Shown here: piece after piece, positions 1 to 9,239 of the stretch
Layout: every line of letters starts with the position of its first letter
Numbering within the stretch: position 1 is the first letter of the stretch
NCBI GenBank assembly: GCA_037127315.1
Contig: JBBBDQ010001270.1
Span: 1,713,501 to 1,777,500 of the forward strand
Origin: Ascarosepion bandense
Lineage: Eukaryota; Mollusca; Cephalopoda; Sepiida; Sepiidae
Reading direction: 5' to 3'
DNA length: 64,000 nt
The notes under the pieces: generated by a model
The model's database searches: none
Seen by the model: only the letters and a program-made list of their open reading frames with translations
What the model was told of the DNA's origin: nothing
Position numbers and translations under genes: made by a program

Positions 1-177
1 TTTATTAGTAGTGGATCCTTTATCAATAGTAGGAGCTTTATCAAAGTCGGCCCTTCATTAATAGCGCACCCTTTATAAATTGCGGTCTGTTAATCAATAT
101 TACGCTCTATATCAACAGTGGTCCCGTACTCAACAGTAGGTCCTTTATCAATAGTGGGCCCTTTATCAATAGTGGGT
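1..177. repeat. Degenerate 18-bp minisatellite, cut by window start
   Basis: About nine to ten imperfect head-to-tail units of 18 bp, best preserved at 141-176, where each unit runs from CCTTTATCAATAG to GTGGG. Units become more diverged toward position 1. The array continues to the left of the window. No coding signal is seen. Confidence 0.8.
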
Positions 178-927
178 AACTAACTTTAGGAGAGGAATGG
201 AGAATCTGAAAATGAACCAAACTTTTAAGATTCTGCAGCTACCACCACCGAAGGAAACATAGGTCGAGTTCCTCATCTGGTGATGGATGACAAACGATTG
301 ACTATAAATCAAAACAACCAAAGCTACTAAGAATATCCCGTGCAATAATATTCTTCACAAAGAACTTTGATGAAGGTTTCTGTTCGATGTCACGTCGGCG
401 GATATCACGTCTTCTGACCCCTGATTACAACCCGTAAAAATCTGATATTGACTCTGATCCAGCTGATTAATTTGAACGTTTCATAACCGGAGAAGAGTGT
501 TGGGTTCATGGTTTTGAGCAAGAGACAATCAATACAAAGGAAACATCTCCTCCTAACCTGTTCCAAAGAAAGCCAATATAGCGGTGTGAAGTCATAGAAC
601 CGCATTGCAAATTTGCGAACTGCGTTTGTTATTTTTGGTAACTATTGCCGTTGCCTAGCGGAGTTTTATGTCAACACAAAATAAAATCGTCGGTGATGGT
701 GGATGTTATTGTGTTACCGTCTTATTAACCTCTCTGAAGATGGCTCATGTGAGCCGAAAGCTTAGAACCAAATTAATAAAAAATTATCCAAATGTTGGAG
801 AATTTTTGTCTTTATTTTCAACTGAAATTAAAGCCGAAATGCGACATTTAGAACGGCTCATGATTAAACATAATAGACATTCATTGTCTCTAATATTGAA
901 CCGTATATATATATATATATATATATA
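178..927. other. Unassigned sequence with one hairpin-GAAA motif
   Basis: No gene is recognised. The longest open frame (668-940, 90 codons) runs into an (AT)n repeat and has no known motif. At 734-759 the order CTGAAGA, T, GGCTC, 4-nt loop, GAGCC, GAAA resembles a hammerhead core, but with one extra base before stem II. The same motif recurs near 44,000, 44,450 and 35,580. Confidence 0.5.
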
Positions 928-1425
928 TACAAAACTTTAAAAACAAGGAATTTATTTACAGTCTCGAGAGCTCTTTCGACCAACATTTGATCAGGAGAAA
1001 ATTGTTGAAATCACAAATGAAACGAAAAACAACAACGAAAAAGAAAAGCAAAAATAAAAGGAACGTTAAAATAAATGTACATTTAAAGATGTATTTAGAA
1101 CGAGGGGAGGAGAAAGGACGTGCAAATAATTATCGAGGGACAGTTAAAATAAAATATCCCCCAACAAATAGACTTAACGAAATCTTTCTGTCGGCAAAGA
1201 GAAGGTTTTCTTAAGGATATGCAAACTGATTCCAAAAACTTTAATTGATTATTGGAACCAGCCACATGTAAAACTTTAAACCACTCTTTCTTATACGACT
1301 TAGCACAGGCTATATTCTCTACTAGGTGATGAGCAATAGCCGATTCCATATTGGTAGAGGAAAGACAACATATGCTACCTATTTTTCATAATCGTATTTT
1401 AATTCCTTGTTTTTAAAGTTTTGTA
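928..1425. repeat. Element bounded by perfect 25-bp inverted repeats
   Basis: 928-952 and 1401-1425 are perfect reverse complements (left arm starts TACAAAACTTT). The interior holds lysine-rich open frames on the plus strand (987-1214) and an overlapping minus frame, neither recognisable. It could be a small non-autonomous DNA transposon or a fold-back repeat. No target duplication is clear, because the left flank is (AT)n. Confidence 0.5.
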
Positions 1426-1460
1426 TAAATTTTGTACCGCCAAACATTTGTTTATATATA

Positions 1461-1515
1461 ATCATCCGCAGACAGATCTGTTTCGCTGTATCACAGCTCA
1501 TCAGTACGGTTAGAC
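1461..1515 (-). ncRNA. Type I hammerhead ribozyme, copy B
   Basis: Read on the minus strand, this matches copy A (2,281-2,335) at every base except the last. It has CTGATGA, a 5-bp stem II closed by GAT, GAAA, a 4-bp stem III, and the cleavage triplet GTC. Predicted cleavage lies between plus positions 1471 and 1470. Stem I (CCGTA with TGCGG) and the outer helix are intact, apart from a G-T pair at the end. It is attached to the tRNA-like part at 1,516-1,600. Self-cleavage is predicted, not shown. Confidence 0.8.
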
Positions 1516-1765
1516 TCCGATTGCTTCTAACCCAGTATTGAAACCCGACCGAATTGGCGTCAGTCGGCGATTCTACCGCTGGGCTATGGGCGCTCGGTAG
1601 AAGACGGCAGCCTTTTTAGCATGTATATTGTCATTATACATGCCCAATAGCCAGAGTGCTTTAATTCATTAGTGAATGAGCGATGCGTGTATGCGAGAGT
1701 AGCTACTGTTTTTCAAAGTCTACCATTCTTCCAGAGTACTCAATCAGGGTGTGAGAGCGTATATA
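1461..1765 (-). mobile_element. Hammerhead-bearing tRNA-like SINE unit, inverted copy
   Basis: Minus-strand unit. It has a body (about 1,600-1,765), a tRNA-like part (1,516-1,600) with A-box-like TAGCCCAGCGG and B-box-like GGGTTTCAATACTGG, and a hammerhead at 1,461-1,515. Most of it is the reverse complement of the plus-strand unit at 2,030-2,335, so the two form the arms of a large inverted repeat. The inner end falls in CGCTCTCAC, next to (AT)n runs. Confidence 0.7.
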
Positions 1766-1784
1766 TATATATGGATGTGAGAGC

Positions 1785-1822
<38 letters not shown>

Positions 1823-1833
1823 GTGTGAGAGCG

Positions 1834-1878
<45 letters not shown>
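1755..1878. repeat. (AT)n microsatellite with interrupting units
   Basis: Long AT dinucleotide runs are interrupted twice by a short GTGTGAGAGCG-type piece that belongs to the neighbouring SINE body. This suggests the AT tract expanded inside, or was duplicated together with, the unit edge. Confidence 0.85.
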
Positions 1879-1881
<3 letters not shown>

Positions 1882-1999
1882 TTAGCGGTTAGCGACTCCG
1901 ACTGACACCAAATAGGTCGAATTTAGATCTCGACCAGAAGCAAATGTCTAGCTACACTGATGAACTGTGACACAGCGAAATAAGCACGTGTGTGGATGA

Positions 2000-2000
<1 letters not shown>
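1877..2000 (+). mobile_element. Hammerhead-bearing tRNA-like SINE, short diverged copy
   Basis: Contains an A-box-like TGGCTTAGCGG at the left, a degraded B-box region near 1,914-1,935, and the hammerhead-like end at 1,946-2,000. The body upstream of the tRNA-like part is missing, replaced by (AT)n. It is more diverged than the two outer copies, so it is probably an older insertion. Confidence 0.65.
1946..2000 (+). ncRNA. Hammerhead-like ribozyme, copy C (probably inactive)
   Basis: The core CTGATGA (1957-1963) and GAAA (1977-1980) are intact. Stem II keeps four pairs but starts with an A-C mismatch. Stem I is kept by compensatory change: CTACA pairs with TGTGG, where copies A and B have CCGTA with TGCGG. 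The outer GTC/GAC helix is kept. The base at the cleavage position (1990) is G, which hammerheads do not tolerate, and stem III is weak. Confidence 0.7.
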
Positions 2001-2029
<29 letters not shown>

Positions 2030-2034
<5 letters not shown>

Positions 2035-2333
2035 ATGACGCTCTCAAACCCTGATTGAGCATTGTAGAAGAAAGGTGGACTATGAAAAACAATAGCCACT
2101 CTAGCGTGTACGCATCTCTCATTCAGTAAAAACGAATTTGAGCACTTTAGCTTGGGCGCGTAATATGATGTGCGCTAAAAAGACTGCCTTCTGCCACCGA
2201 ACGCCCCGTGGCCCAGGGGTAGAGTCGCCGACTGACGCCAAATCGGTCGGGTTTCGAGCCTGGGTTGTGTAGCAATCGAAGTCTAACCGTACTGATGAGC
2301 TGTGATACAGCGAAACAGATCTGTCTGCGGATG

Positions 2334-2335
<2 letters not shown>
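2030..2335 (+). mobile_element. Hammerhead-bearing tRNA-like SINE / retrozyme-like unit, best copy
   Basis: The unit starts at TGCGGATGAC (2030), the sequence that follows the ribozyme cleavage site. It runs through a body (2,040-2,205) and a tRNA-like part with A box TGGCCCAGGGG (2209-2219) and B-box-like GGTTTCGAGCC (near 2,250-2,260), and ends in a full hammerhead (2,281-2,335). From first post-cleavage base to predicted cleavage is 296 nt (2030-2325). An AT tail follows at 2,342-2,376. The A and B boxes imply RNA polymerase III transcription. The layout resembles schistosome Sm-alpha repeats and retrozymes; whether it is mobile is inferred. Confidence 0.7.
2281..2335 (+). ncRNA. Type I hammerhead ribozyme, copy A
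   Basis: All canonical parts are present. C3-A9 is CTGATGA (2292-2298). Stem II is GCTGT/ACAGC (2299-2303 with 2307-2311) with loop GAT. G12-A14 is GAA (2312-2314). Stem III is ACAG/CTGT (2315-2318 with 2321-2324). The cleavage triplet is GTC with C17 at 2325. Stem I is CCGTA (2287-2291) with TGCGG (2326-2330), followed by an internal loop and the outer helix GTC/GAC (2281-2283 with 2333-2335). The very short stem III is typical of retroelement hammerheads, which are thought to work as dimers. Cleavage is predicted after 2325. Confidence 0.85.
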
Positions 2336-2379
<44 letters not shown>

Positions 2380-2454
2380 ACAAAACTGAAGAAAATTAAA
2401 AATTGTTATATACTTCTATACTTCTGAGATTAAGTAGTATTGACATAATTTACA

Positions 2455-2760
2455 CTGTTCGAACTGTTTTCCTCATCCTTATTGCCATGTTTACGACGTT
2501 TCGACCGTTGTACGCTCCTTCACCAGGTTTTGTGTAGATCACTCGGGTATATAATTCTCATTCTATTTGTGAAAAGGAGATATTCTTCATGTCATCCGGT
2601 AGTAGCATCGAACATGGAATTAAAACTCTGTACTCCAATTATCGAAATAAATGCTTCAGTCCCAAATTTCTAGCACCTGAAGAAGGATGGAGCGTACAAC
2701 GGTAGAAACGTCGTAAACATGAAAATAAATATGAGGATAACAGTCCGAAGAGTGAAACTA
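2455..2760. repeat. Fold-back repeat with hairpin-GAAA motif in each arm
   Basis: The arms at about 2,455-2,530 and 2,675-2,760 are reverse complements with a few mismatches. Each holds CTGAAGAAGG...GTAGAAACGTCGT on one strand (2,683-2,716 plus; 2,490-2,522 minus). The short spacer holds no recognisable gene. CTGAAGA...GAAAC resembles the hammerhead-containing ends of Penelope-like elements, but no Penelope protein is nearby. Confidence 0.55.
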
Positions 2761-2884
2761 ACTTATTTATTATTTGAAATAATTTTTATTTTCTTTCCTT
2801 TTTTTATTTTTTGTCTGAACTGGCGAAATCAGATTCCCTGCAAAAGCAAATTTCAAATTAAAAACACAAGAGGTATTAACACAT

Positions 2885-3020
2885 TACCTAATCCTACTAT
2901 TTAATCCATAGCAGAAGGATAATTGCGCTGATGTGGATATAACGAACCCGACTGGAATTGGAAATCGGCTCTTCGATTTACAATTCTGAATTATTATCCA
3001 TTGCACCACATGCTCATCCA
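2885..3020 (-). mobile_element. tRNA-derived half of a 5S/tRNA chimeric SINE
   Basis: Read on the minus strand, it continues directly from the 5S-like part at 3,021-3,137. It has A-box-like TGGTGCAATGG and B-box-like TTTCCAATTCCAG, then a 3' part matching the SINE copies at 37,471 and 47,225 (shared ATGGATTAAATAGTAGG-like block). Diverged and probably old. Confidence 0.6.
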
Positions 3021-3137
3021 AGCTTACAGCTCCTGGTACTACTAAGCGGTTAACTATTTAGTTACTTACCAGGCTCGACGTTGCTTAACTCCGGTGATTA
3101 TACCAGAACCGATGTTTAAACGTGATGTGGCCGTTAG
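3021..3137 (-). pseudogene. Degraded 5S rRNA-like SINE head
   Basis: On the minus strand it begins with a CTAACGGCCACATCACG block, holds GGAGTTAAGCAACGTCGAGC (box A region of the 5S internal promoter), and ends CCAGGAGCTGTAAGC. All are hallmarks of 5S rRNA. The middle is altered around the box C region. It joins the tRNA-like part at 3,020 with no gap, the same junction as at 47,020. Confidence 0.7.
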
Positions 3138-3580
3138 CCATTAAACATGCCGAAATGTCGATTCAAATGAATAAAGAAAAATAAAACAATGTGCAAGAAA
3201 TCATTCAACTTTATTGTTACAAAGTATTTAACCATATACTTATCTATTCAGGGATTGTCTATAGTTAGGGGACAATCATGGTTATCTTTTTAGAAGAGGT
3301 GGGACAGGAAATATTTAGAGAATGTTGAAGTTGATAATGTGGTTCTGTAGACAATTGTTGAGAAGACCATTGAGAGGGCATGCGACTAATGAAGAAGTTT
3401 CGAAGAAAATATTTCCTTTAAACTCTGGCACCATTAAAAAACGAACAAAAAAATTGGCACTCAAAAATATGAAAAGGCCTTCGGAAATGAAAAGAAAAAT
3501 GAGATAAAATATAATTGTAGAAGACAGTGAAGGTTTTCATCGTTTTATATGTTTTATTCACGATCGGAATTGCCTTGTCT
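3138..3580. other. No recognised feature
   Basis: AT-rich, with only short open frames (the largest is about 61 codons at 3,322-3,507, lysine- and arginine-rich, with no known motif). Nothing in it supports a gene. Confidence 0.4.
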
Positions 3581-4215
3581 TTAAGGTGAACTAAAATCGG
3601 TAAATTTTTGTTTTGTTCCCCGAAAGCCTTTACCCCTTCCAATATTTCCAAAACATCCTTATTTCCGTGTAAATGTAAATGCTGAACTCCAATCGATATT
3701 GATGAAACCTACCTTTTTTCAAGTTTTCGATATTGATGAAACCTACCTGTTTTCAAGTTTACAACCAGAAAAATATCGAACTTCTTTTCGCTGTTTATCT
3801 CACCCCGTAACCATGCTTCAAAAAATGTTATTCACTGCAGAATGACTGTACGCGTAGTTTGCCAATTTTTCGACCAATTTTCTTCCTTTTTGCAATTAAT
3901 ACGCGGAAATTCAGTTCCGAACCCAAACAAATCTCGGAGTATTTGCTAAAAGGAAGTAAACGGGAGCCGAAATAAGTATTCTACGTCTCAAGTCATTCAG
4001 CGGTGAATTAGTGAGAACAGCGGTAAGGGGTGAGATATAGCCCGATTTTTTTCTGGTCGATAACAGGAAAAAAGGTAGGTTTCTTCAATAAACAATTATC
4101 GATTTGAGTTCAGCATATACATTTGCACGTAATTAAGGAAGTTTAGGAAGGATTTGACGGGGTAAAGGCCTTCAGGGAACAAAACAAAAACTTACCCTAA
4201 AATCAAATGAACGAT
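3580..4215. repeat. Fold-back repeat, about 200-bp arms
   Basis: 3,590-3,830 and 4,018-4,210 are imperfect reverse complements; shared blocks include TTTTTGTTTTGTTCCC, GCTGAACTC and ATCTCACCCC. The left arm has a local direct duplication (about 3,693-3,760, around GATATTGATGAAACCTACCT). The spacer has no coding signal. Probably a non-autonomous fold-back transposon. Confidence 0.6.
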
Positions 4216-4289
4216 TTTAGGTTAAAACTGTAGAGATTAAATATGAACTGGAAAGACAACATCGAATCAACCTCTAAATCTACTGATAG

Positions 4290-4670
4290 AAAAGTCGGTT
4301 CACTATGACGTGCTGTTGTCTGCGAACGACACGGCATCGTCTGGCGCACTTCCAATCACACGGCAAGTCGTCTCGAGTCTGACCACGCCCGTACATCGTT
4401 GCACATCCAACGATGTCGGCACTTCGTCGCGCTTACCGACCATGTCAGCATGTCGTTTCGCGTACGAACTTTGTCGATCTCGCTCGCTAAAGGCCAGCCA
4501 GCTGTCAATTTTCTCTCGACAGAATCTGTTTTTCACATTTATAAGTTTACTATTTTTCCCGCGTACCGCATATCGCTGTCACATTTTGTCTCTTGCTTCT
4601 GTTATGTATCTGCAACCATAGCTCACCGTAATCACTAATGCGATCGCAAAAAAGAGCAAACAGTGTAAGA
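4290..4670. other. CpG-rich block
   Basis: Unusually rich in CG dinucleotides compared with the surrounding AT-rich DNA, for example around 4,310-4,500. Overlapping open frames on both strands give no recognisable protein. It could be a solo LTR, a promoter-like region or an old transposon edge. It lies directly before the 39-bp minisatellite. Confidence 0.35.
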
Positions 4671-4675
4671 GAACT

Positions 4676-4990
4676 CTTGCAGCATTCAGTACTCTCAGCA
4701 CACAATGCACAAATCTTGCAGCATTCAGTACTCTCAGCACACAATGCACAAATCTTGCAGCATTCAGTACTCTTAGCACACAATGCACAAATCTTGCAGC
4801 ATTCAGTACTCTCAGCACACAATGCACAAATCTTGCAGCATTCAGTACTCTTAGCACACAATGCACAAATCTTGCAGCATTCAGTACTCTCAGCACACAA
4901 TGCACAAATCTTGCAGCATTCAGTACTCTCAGCACACAATGCACAAATCTTGCAGCATTCAGTACTCTCAGCACACAATGCACAAATCTT
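4676..4990. repeat. 39-bp minisatellite, eight copies
   Basis: Eight near-identical head-to-tail units of 39 bp, each containing TTGCAGCATTCAGTACTC and CACACAATGCACAAATC. The only visible variation is CTCTCAGC versus CTCTTAGC, in the order C, C, T, C, T, C, C, C. Because 39 is divisible by three, open frames run through on both strands (13-residue periodic peptides such as ILQHSVLSAHNAQ). They are most likely a by-product of periodicity. Confidence 0.9.
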
Positions 4991-5319
4991 AGGTAACGCA
5001 AAGTGTAGCCATGCGCAATCAGTCCCAGCCAAAGTAGAAAGCAAAATACTTTGCTCCCCCGAGAGTTTAGAAAAACTGCAAGCACGATTCTCAGTAGAGG
5101 CAAATCGCCAAAACCTTCTGATCCAGAATTACTCTCATCCACCTCAGATAGGCTAAGCTCTTTCTTAATCCACGTTAGACGACAACGATCATCTACTTAT
5201 TCCCCACTCCCACTATTATCTATTATTAATATCTCTATTCGGATTATTATGTTTCCAGACTTATCTAAAGCTTATCAATATTGTTTAACTGTTGCTTGAA
5301 AAAGAAATATTTCCAAAGT

Positions 5320-5990
5320 TTCAAGAAAGTGTCAGGTGTATTTCCTGCTTACAAGATTGTGGGTAAGCACTCATCTCCATTGCAATATCACCCCATTAAC
5401 AGTCTTAGTATAAACAGCAATTCTTTTGATATTATTGTTCAAATAAAAGTTGTTGAACGCCTCAATTTAACATTCACCCGAGCGACAAACAGTATAAATT
5501 TCGCCCATCTAGATCTACTGCTGATGTCCTCATCATTGAAGCGCTTGTTAATAAATTAACTATGAGAGCGATCGCAACAGCTTTTGACACGGTGAGAGAT
5601 AAACGCTCTACTTTGATATATCCGGAAAAAATAATTTCAAATATCTGCTTTTTTTTTATGAGATAATTCTGTAAAAATTATCCTTAATGACCGGTTATTC
5701 AAGCTCATAAAACCGACGCATTAGTCTCCTAATACTCTCTCATTAGCCCTATTCTCTTTCTGCTCTATATTAACGGTCGGCTAAGGAACTTTCTCAAATA
5801 ATGAGTACATATCTATTCAGATGACACCACAGTTTATGGAAGCACCAGTAAAAATCTAGATGTTCTCTTTTGCGATCTTGCTCTAAAAAATCAATGGTGG
5901 AAAAAACCGATCGCAATATTAAACCAACGTGATAATTTTTTTATCATCGCAAAGCATTTCTTTCTTCCAATCCTGATGGGTCTATTTTCA
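5320..5990 (+). pseudogene. Non-LTR reverse transcriptase fragment (jockey-like), broken
   Basis: Conceptual translation across frames gives the usual order of an RT of the jockey/CR1 type. First is a PLQYHPINSLS-like block (about 5,380-5,410), then VVERLNL, then AFDTV (about 5,580-5,600), then SPILFLLYIN (about 5,745-5,775), and a catalytic box YSDDTTVYGS (about 5,815-5,845). Several stops and frameshifts separate these blocks, so it is dead. The fragment covers roughly the fingers-palm part, and no endonuclease domain is seen upstream. Confidence 0.75.
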
Positions 5991-7010
5991 ACGAGACTCA
6001 TTGCCCTGATTGTCTATTTGTGTTGTGGCGAAACTTCGCCTCAAAGTTGTAGTTGGTCAGAATTAAGATACTGAACACAGAATGTAGGTTCAAAACAGTG
6101 TAATTAGTATAACAAGAACAATAGGTAAAAAATAAAGTGTTAGTAATAAGTAAATAAAAATAAATAAGTCCGAACGGTACAATTACTCTGCTTATTGCCT
6201 GAATCATAGCTGGCTTTAACTGCTGTTAACAGTATTTGTCTCCCCACTTAAGAAAAATATGGTACAATACGTTTTTAATGTGGGTAATCCGGGCCATATA
6301 GCCCGGGAAAAAATTTATGTCTAATTTTCCTCCGGCAAGACTCTACTCTTCGGCGAAGCCTCGACTGGGTTATTGCTCTCAGCCCGAAGGCAGGGAGTTC
6401 GACAATGCGCAAAGCATACTAAATTACCGATAAATGTCTCTCGGAAGTCACGCAGGTAATTATATATATTAAGAGGAAGAGTCCATTCCATGTAGAATGA
6501 CACCATAACAGTTTGGATTCACATACATGGCACAAAACCGTCTGAATGATGTCACAAATAGTGACGGAGTGACCACACTGTGAAATTTCTAAATCCTCAC
6601 TGATATGATGACTATTGAAAACAGACTAGACATGTATTTTAACAAAGGAACCTGTCAACGAGCGGATATAAATTGCCCATAGGATTGTAATGTTTCTTAA
6701 AAAAATAATTTCAAAAACTGTCATATTTTAAGGATTTTTAAACTGAAGTAACGAAAATGTGGAAAACTTAAAACTACGATTATCTATGTTGTGATAGTAG
6801 CGTTGGGTATGATAAAGATATGTACCGAAAATCACTTGGGCACAGTTCATGGATACATCAGCATCTCAGAGCTACAAACGATTACTTTGCATGTCATCCG
6901 CAAAGCCCTAACCTTCTAAAAAAAAAAGCCAAAATGTGTATAAATAATTCTTATACAGTGACCCCTTGTTTACTCATAGGCCCCAATTGGGAGTTGCTAA
7001 TTAAGCACTT
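5991..7010. other. No recognised feature
   Basis: About 1 kb of AT-rich sequence with short, unrecognised open frames on both strands (for example 5,998-6,207 and 6,321-6,506 minus). No RNA gene, TIR or tandem repeat stood out. Confidence 0.4.
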
Positions 7011-7031
7011 TTAAATTACTCTCTGGTAAGA

Positions 7032-7032
7032 T

Positions 7033-7087
<55 letters not shown>
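7032..7087. repeat. (CA)n(TA)n compound microsatellite
   Basis: A CA run followed directly by a TA run. Open frames across it (7- and cysteine/valine-rich repeats on the minus strand) come from the repeat. Confidence 0.95.
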
Positions 7088-7089
<2 letters not shown>

Positions 7090-7107
7090 GTACACAATAA
7101 TAATAAT

Positions 7108-7367
7108 AAAGGCAAAGAGAAAATTGCGAAAACTAATGTTGCCAGCATCTGTCTTCAGATAGATGTTGCAGCGCCAGCTGAAAAATACATCTTTGAAAGC
7201 GTTTGAAATACTAAATAAAATACAAGTATATCGAAATAGCAATCAGTAAAGTGTATCTTTCCAAGATAACATCGTTGTATGGTGTTATTGTGGTTTAAGT
7301 TATAGCATCATAAGGAGCGAATTAATATATAGACAAAATTTCTGGAAATCCGAAAATATGTAAATTG

Positions 7368-7395
<28 letters not shown>
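7108..7395 (+). mobile_element. 3' fragment of the CCHC/PD-(D/E)xK-type retrotransposon family
   Basis: The stretch around ATAGATGTTGCAGCGCC and ACATCTTTGAAAGCGTTTG matches 46,120-46,160, where it is followed by a recognisable C-terminal segment. It ends in AATATGTAAATTGC plus a poly(A) run at 7,370-7,395, the same tail as at 45,745 and 46,300. Strongly truncated and non-coding. Confidence 0.5.
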
Positions 7396-7398
<3 letters not shown>

Positions 7399-7464
7399 AA
7401 ATATAAATTCATACTCATGGGAACTTCTCAACTCTTGCTTGGATTTTTCCCCATGTAATGATCA

Positions 7465-7815
7465 CAATTACATTGTTCTTTCGGAATGCATGGGAACCCA
7501 TCTATTTCATTGCGGTCATCGCTCCCATATTCTTGCTTTCCTGACGGCTACAACCTCCAGAAATTTAAATGCAATGTCAATACACATCTACTGACCACTA
7601 GACTCTAGCCCTTCCCCCACCCCGTATATCCTTCCTTCTTTCTCTCCCCCCTTGCAACTGTCATTACACCTGCATTCTCATCTTTCTATTGCTTCTTTCT
7701 AATTGGTTTGTAATCCTCTTCTCCCTCCTCTAATTAATTTTCTTTCAGTTATGTAGCCCCCCGCACATCAGTGGCTTTTACGCCTTGCCCGGAGTGAAAT
7801 GATAAAAAAAATGTT
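7465..7815 (+). mobile_element. 5'-truncated jockey-like retrotransposon tail
   Basis: Holds the conserved end of the family's last open frame (TTGCTTTCCTGACGGCTACA, then AAATTTAAATGCAATGTCAA), a C/T-rich 3' UTR, and the terminal block GCCTTGCCCGGAGTGAAATG followed by A-rich sequence. Matches the reverse of the long copy at 40,670-41,000. It sits just left of the 34-bp satellite array. Confidence 0.8.
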
Positions 7816-9239
7816 ACACTACACAAAGCAAAAAGTGAAAACACAATAATAATAATCGTTTGTAGAGGCATGGTTTAAAAAAAATTTGGAACATTTTTTA
7901 CGAAATTGCGATTCATACAAAATCGGAATTCATATAAGACCGTCCTTTATACGAAATCGGAATTCATACAAGACCGTCCTTTATACGAAATCGGAATTCA
8001 TACAAGACCGTCCATTATACGAAATCGGAATTCATACAAGACCGTCCTTTATACGAAATCGGAATTCATACAAGACCGTCCTTTATACGAAATCGGAATT
8101 CATACAAGACCGTCCTTTATACGAAATCGGAATTCATACAAGACCGTCCTTTATACGAAATCGGAATTCATACAAGACCGTCCTTTATACGAAATCGGAA
8201 TTCATACAAGACCGTCCTTTATACGAAATCGGAATTCATACAAGACCGTCCTTTATACGAAATCGGAATTCATACAAGACCGTCCTTTATACGAAATCGG
8301 AATTCATACAAGACCGTCCTTTATACGAAATCGGAATTCATACAAGACCGTCCTTTATACGAAATCGGAATTCATACAAGACCGTCCTTTATACGAAATC
8401 GGAATTCATACAAGACCGTCCTTTATACAAAATCGGAATTCATACAAGACCGTGCTTTATACAAAATCGGAATTCATACAAGACCGTCCTTTATACAAAA
8501 TCGGAATTCATACAAGACCGTCCTTTATACAAAATCGGAATTCATACAAGACCGTCCTTTATACAAAATCGGAATTCATACAAGACCGTCCTTTATACAA
8601 AATCGGAATTCATACAAGACCGTCCTTTATACAAAATCGGAATTCATACAAGACCGTCCTTTATACAAAATCGGAATTCATACAAGACCGTCCTTTATAC
8701 AAAATCGGAATTCATACAAGACCGTCCTTTATACAAAATCGGAATTCATACAAGACCGTCCTTTATACAAAATCGGAATTCATACAAGACCGTCCTTTAT
8801 ACAAAATCGTAATTCATATAAGACCGTCCTTTATACGAAATCGGAATTCATATAAGACCGTCCTTTATACAAAATCGGAATTCATATAAGACCGTCCTTT
8901 ATACGAAATCGGAATTCATACAAGACCGTCCTTTATACGAAATCGGAATTCATACAAGACCGTCCTTTATACGAATCGGAATTCATACAAGACCGTCCTT
9001 TATACGAAATCGGAATTCATACAAGACCGTCCTTTATACAAAATCGGAATTCATACAAGACCGTCCTTTATACGAAATCGGAATTCATACAAGACCGTCC
9101 TTTATACAAAATCGGAATTCATACAAGACCGTCCTTTATACAAAATCGGAATTCATACAAGACCGTGCTTTATACGAAATCGGAATTCATATAAGACCGT
9201 CCTTTATACGAAATCGGAATTCATACAAGACCGTACTTT

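Noticed and set aside
987..1214. Lysine-rich small protein
   Set aside because: Composition reflects A-rich DNA; lies between inverted repeats; no homology recognised.
2209..2260. Functional tRNA gene
   Set aside because: A- and B-box-like parts are present but no cloverleaf with acceptor stem could be made; it is followed by SINE and ribozyme sequence.
4550..5156. Proteins of 164-187 residues across the 39-bp minisatellite
   Set aside because: Open on both strands because the period is a multiple of three; flanking residues show no known motif.
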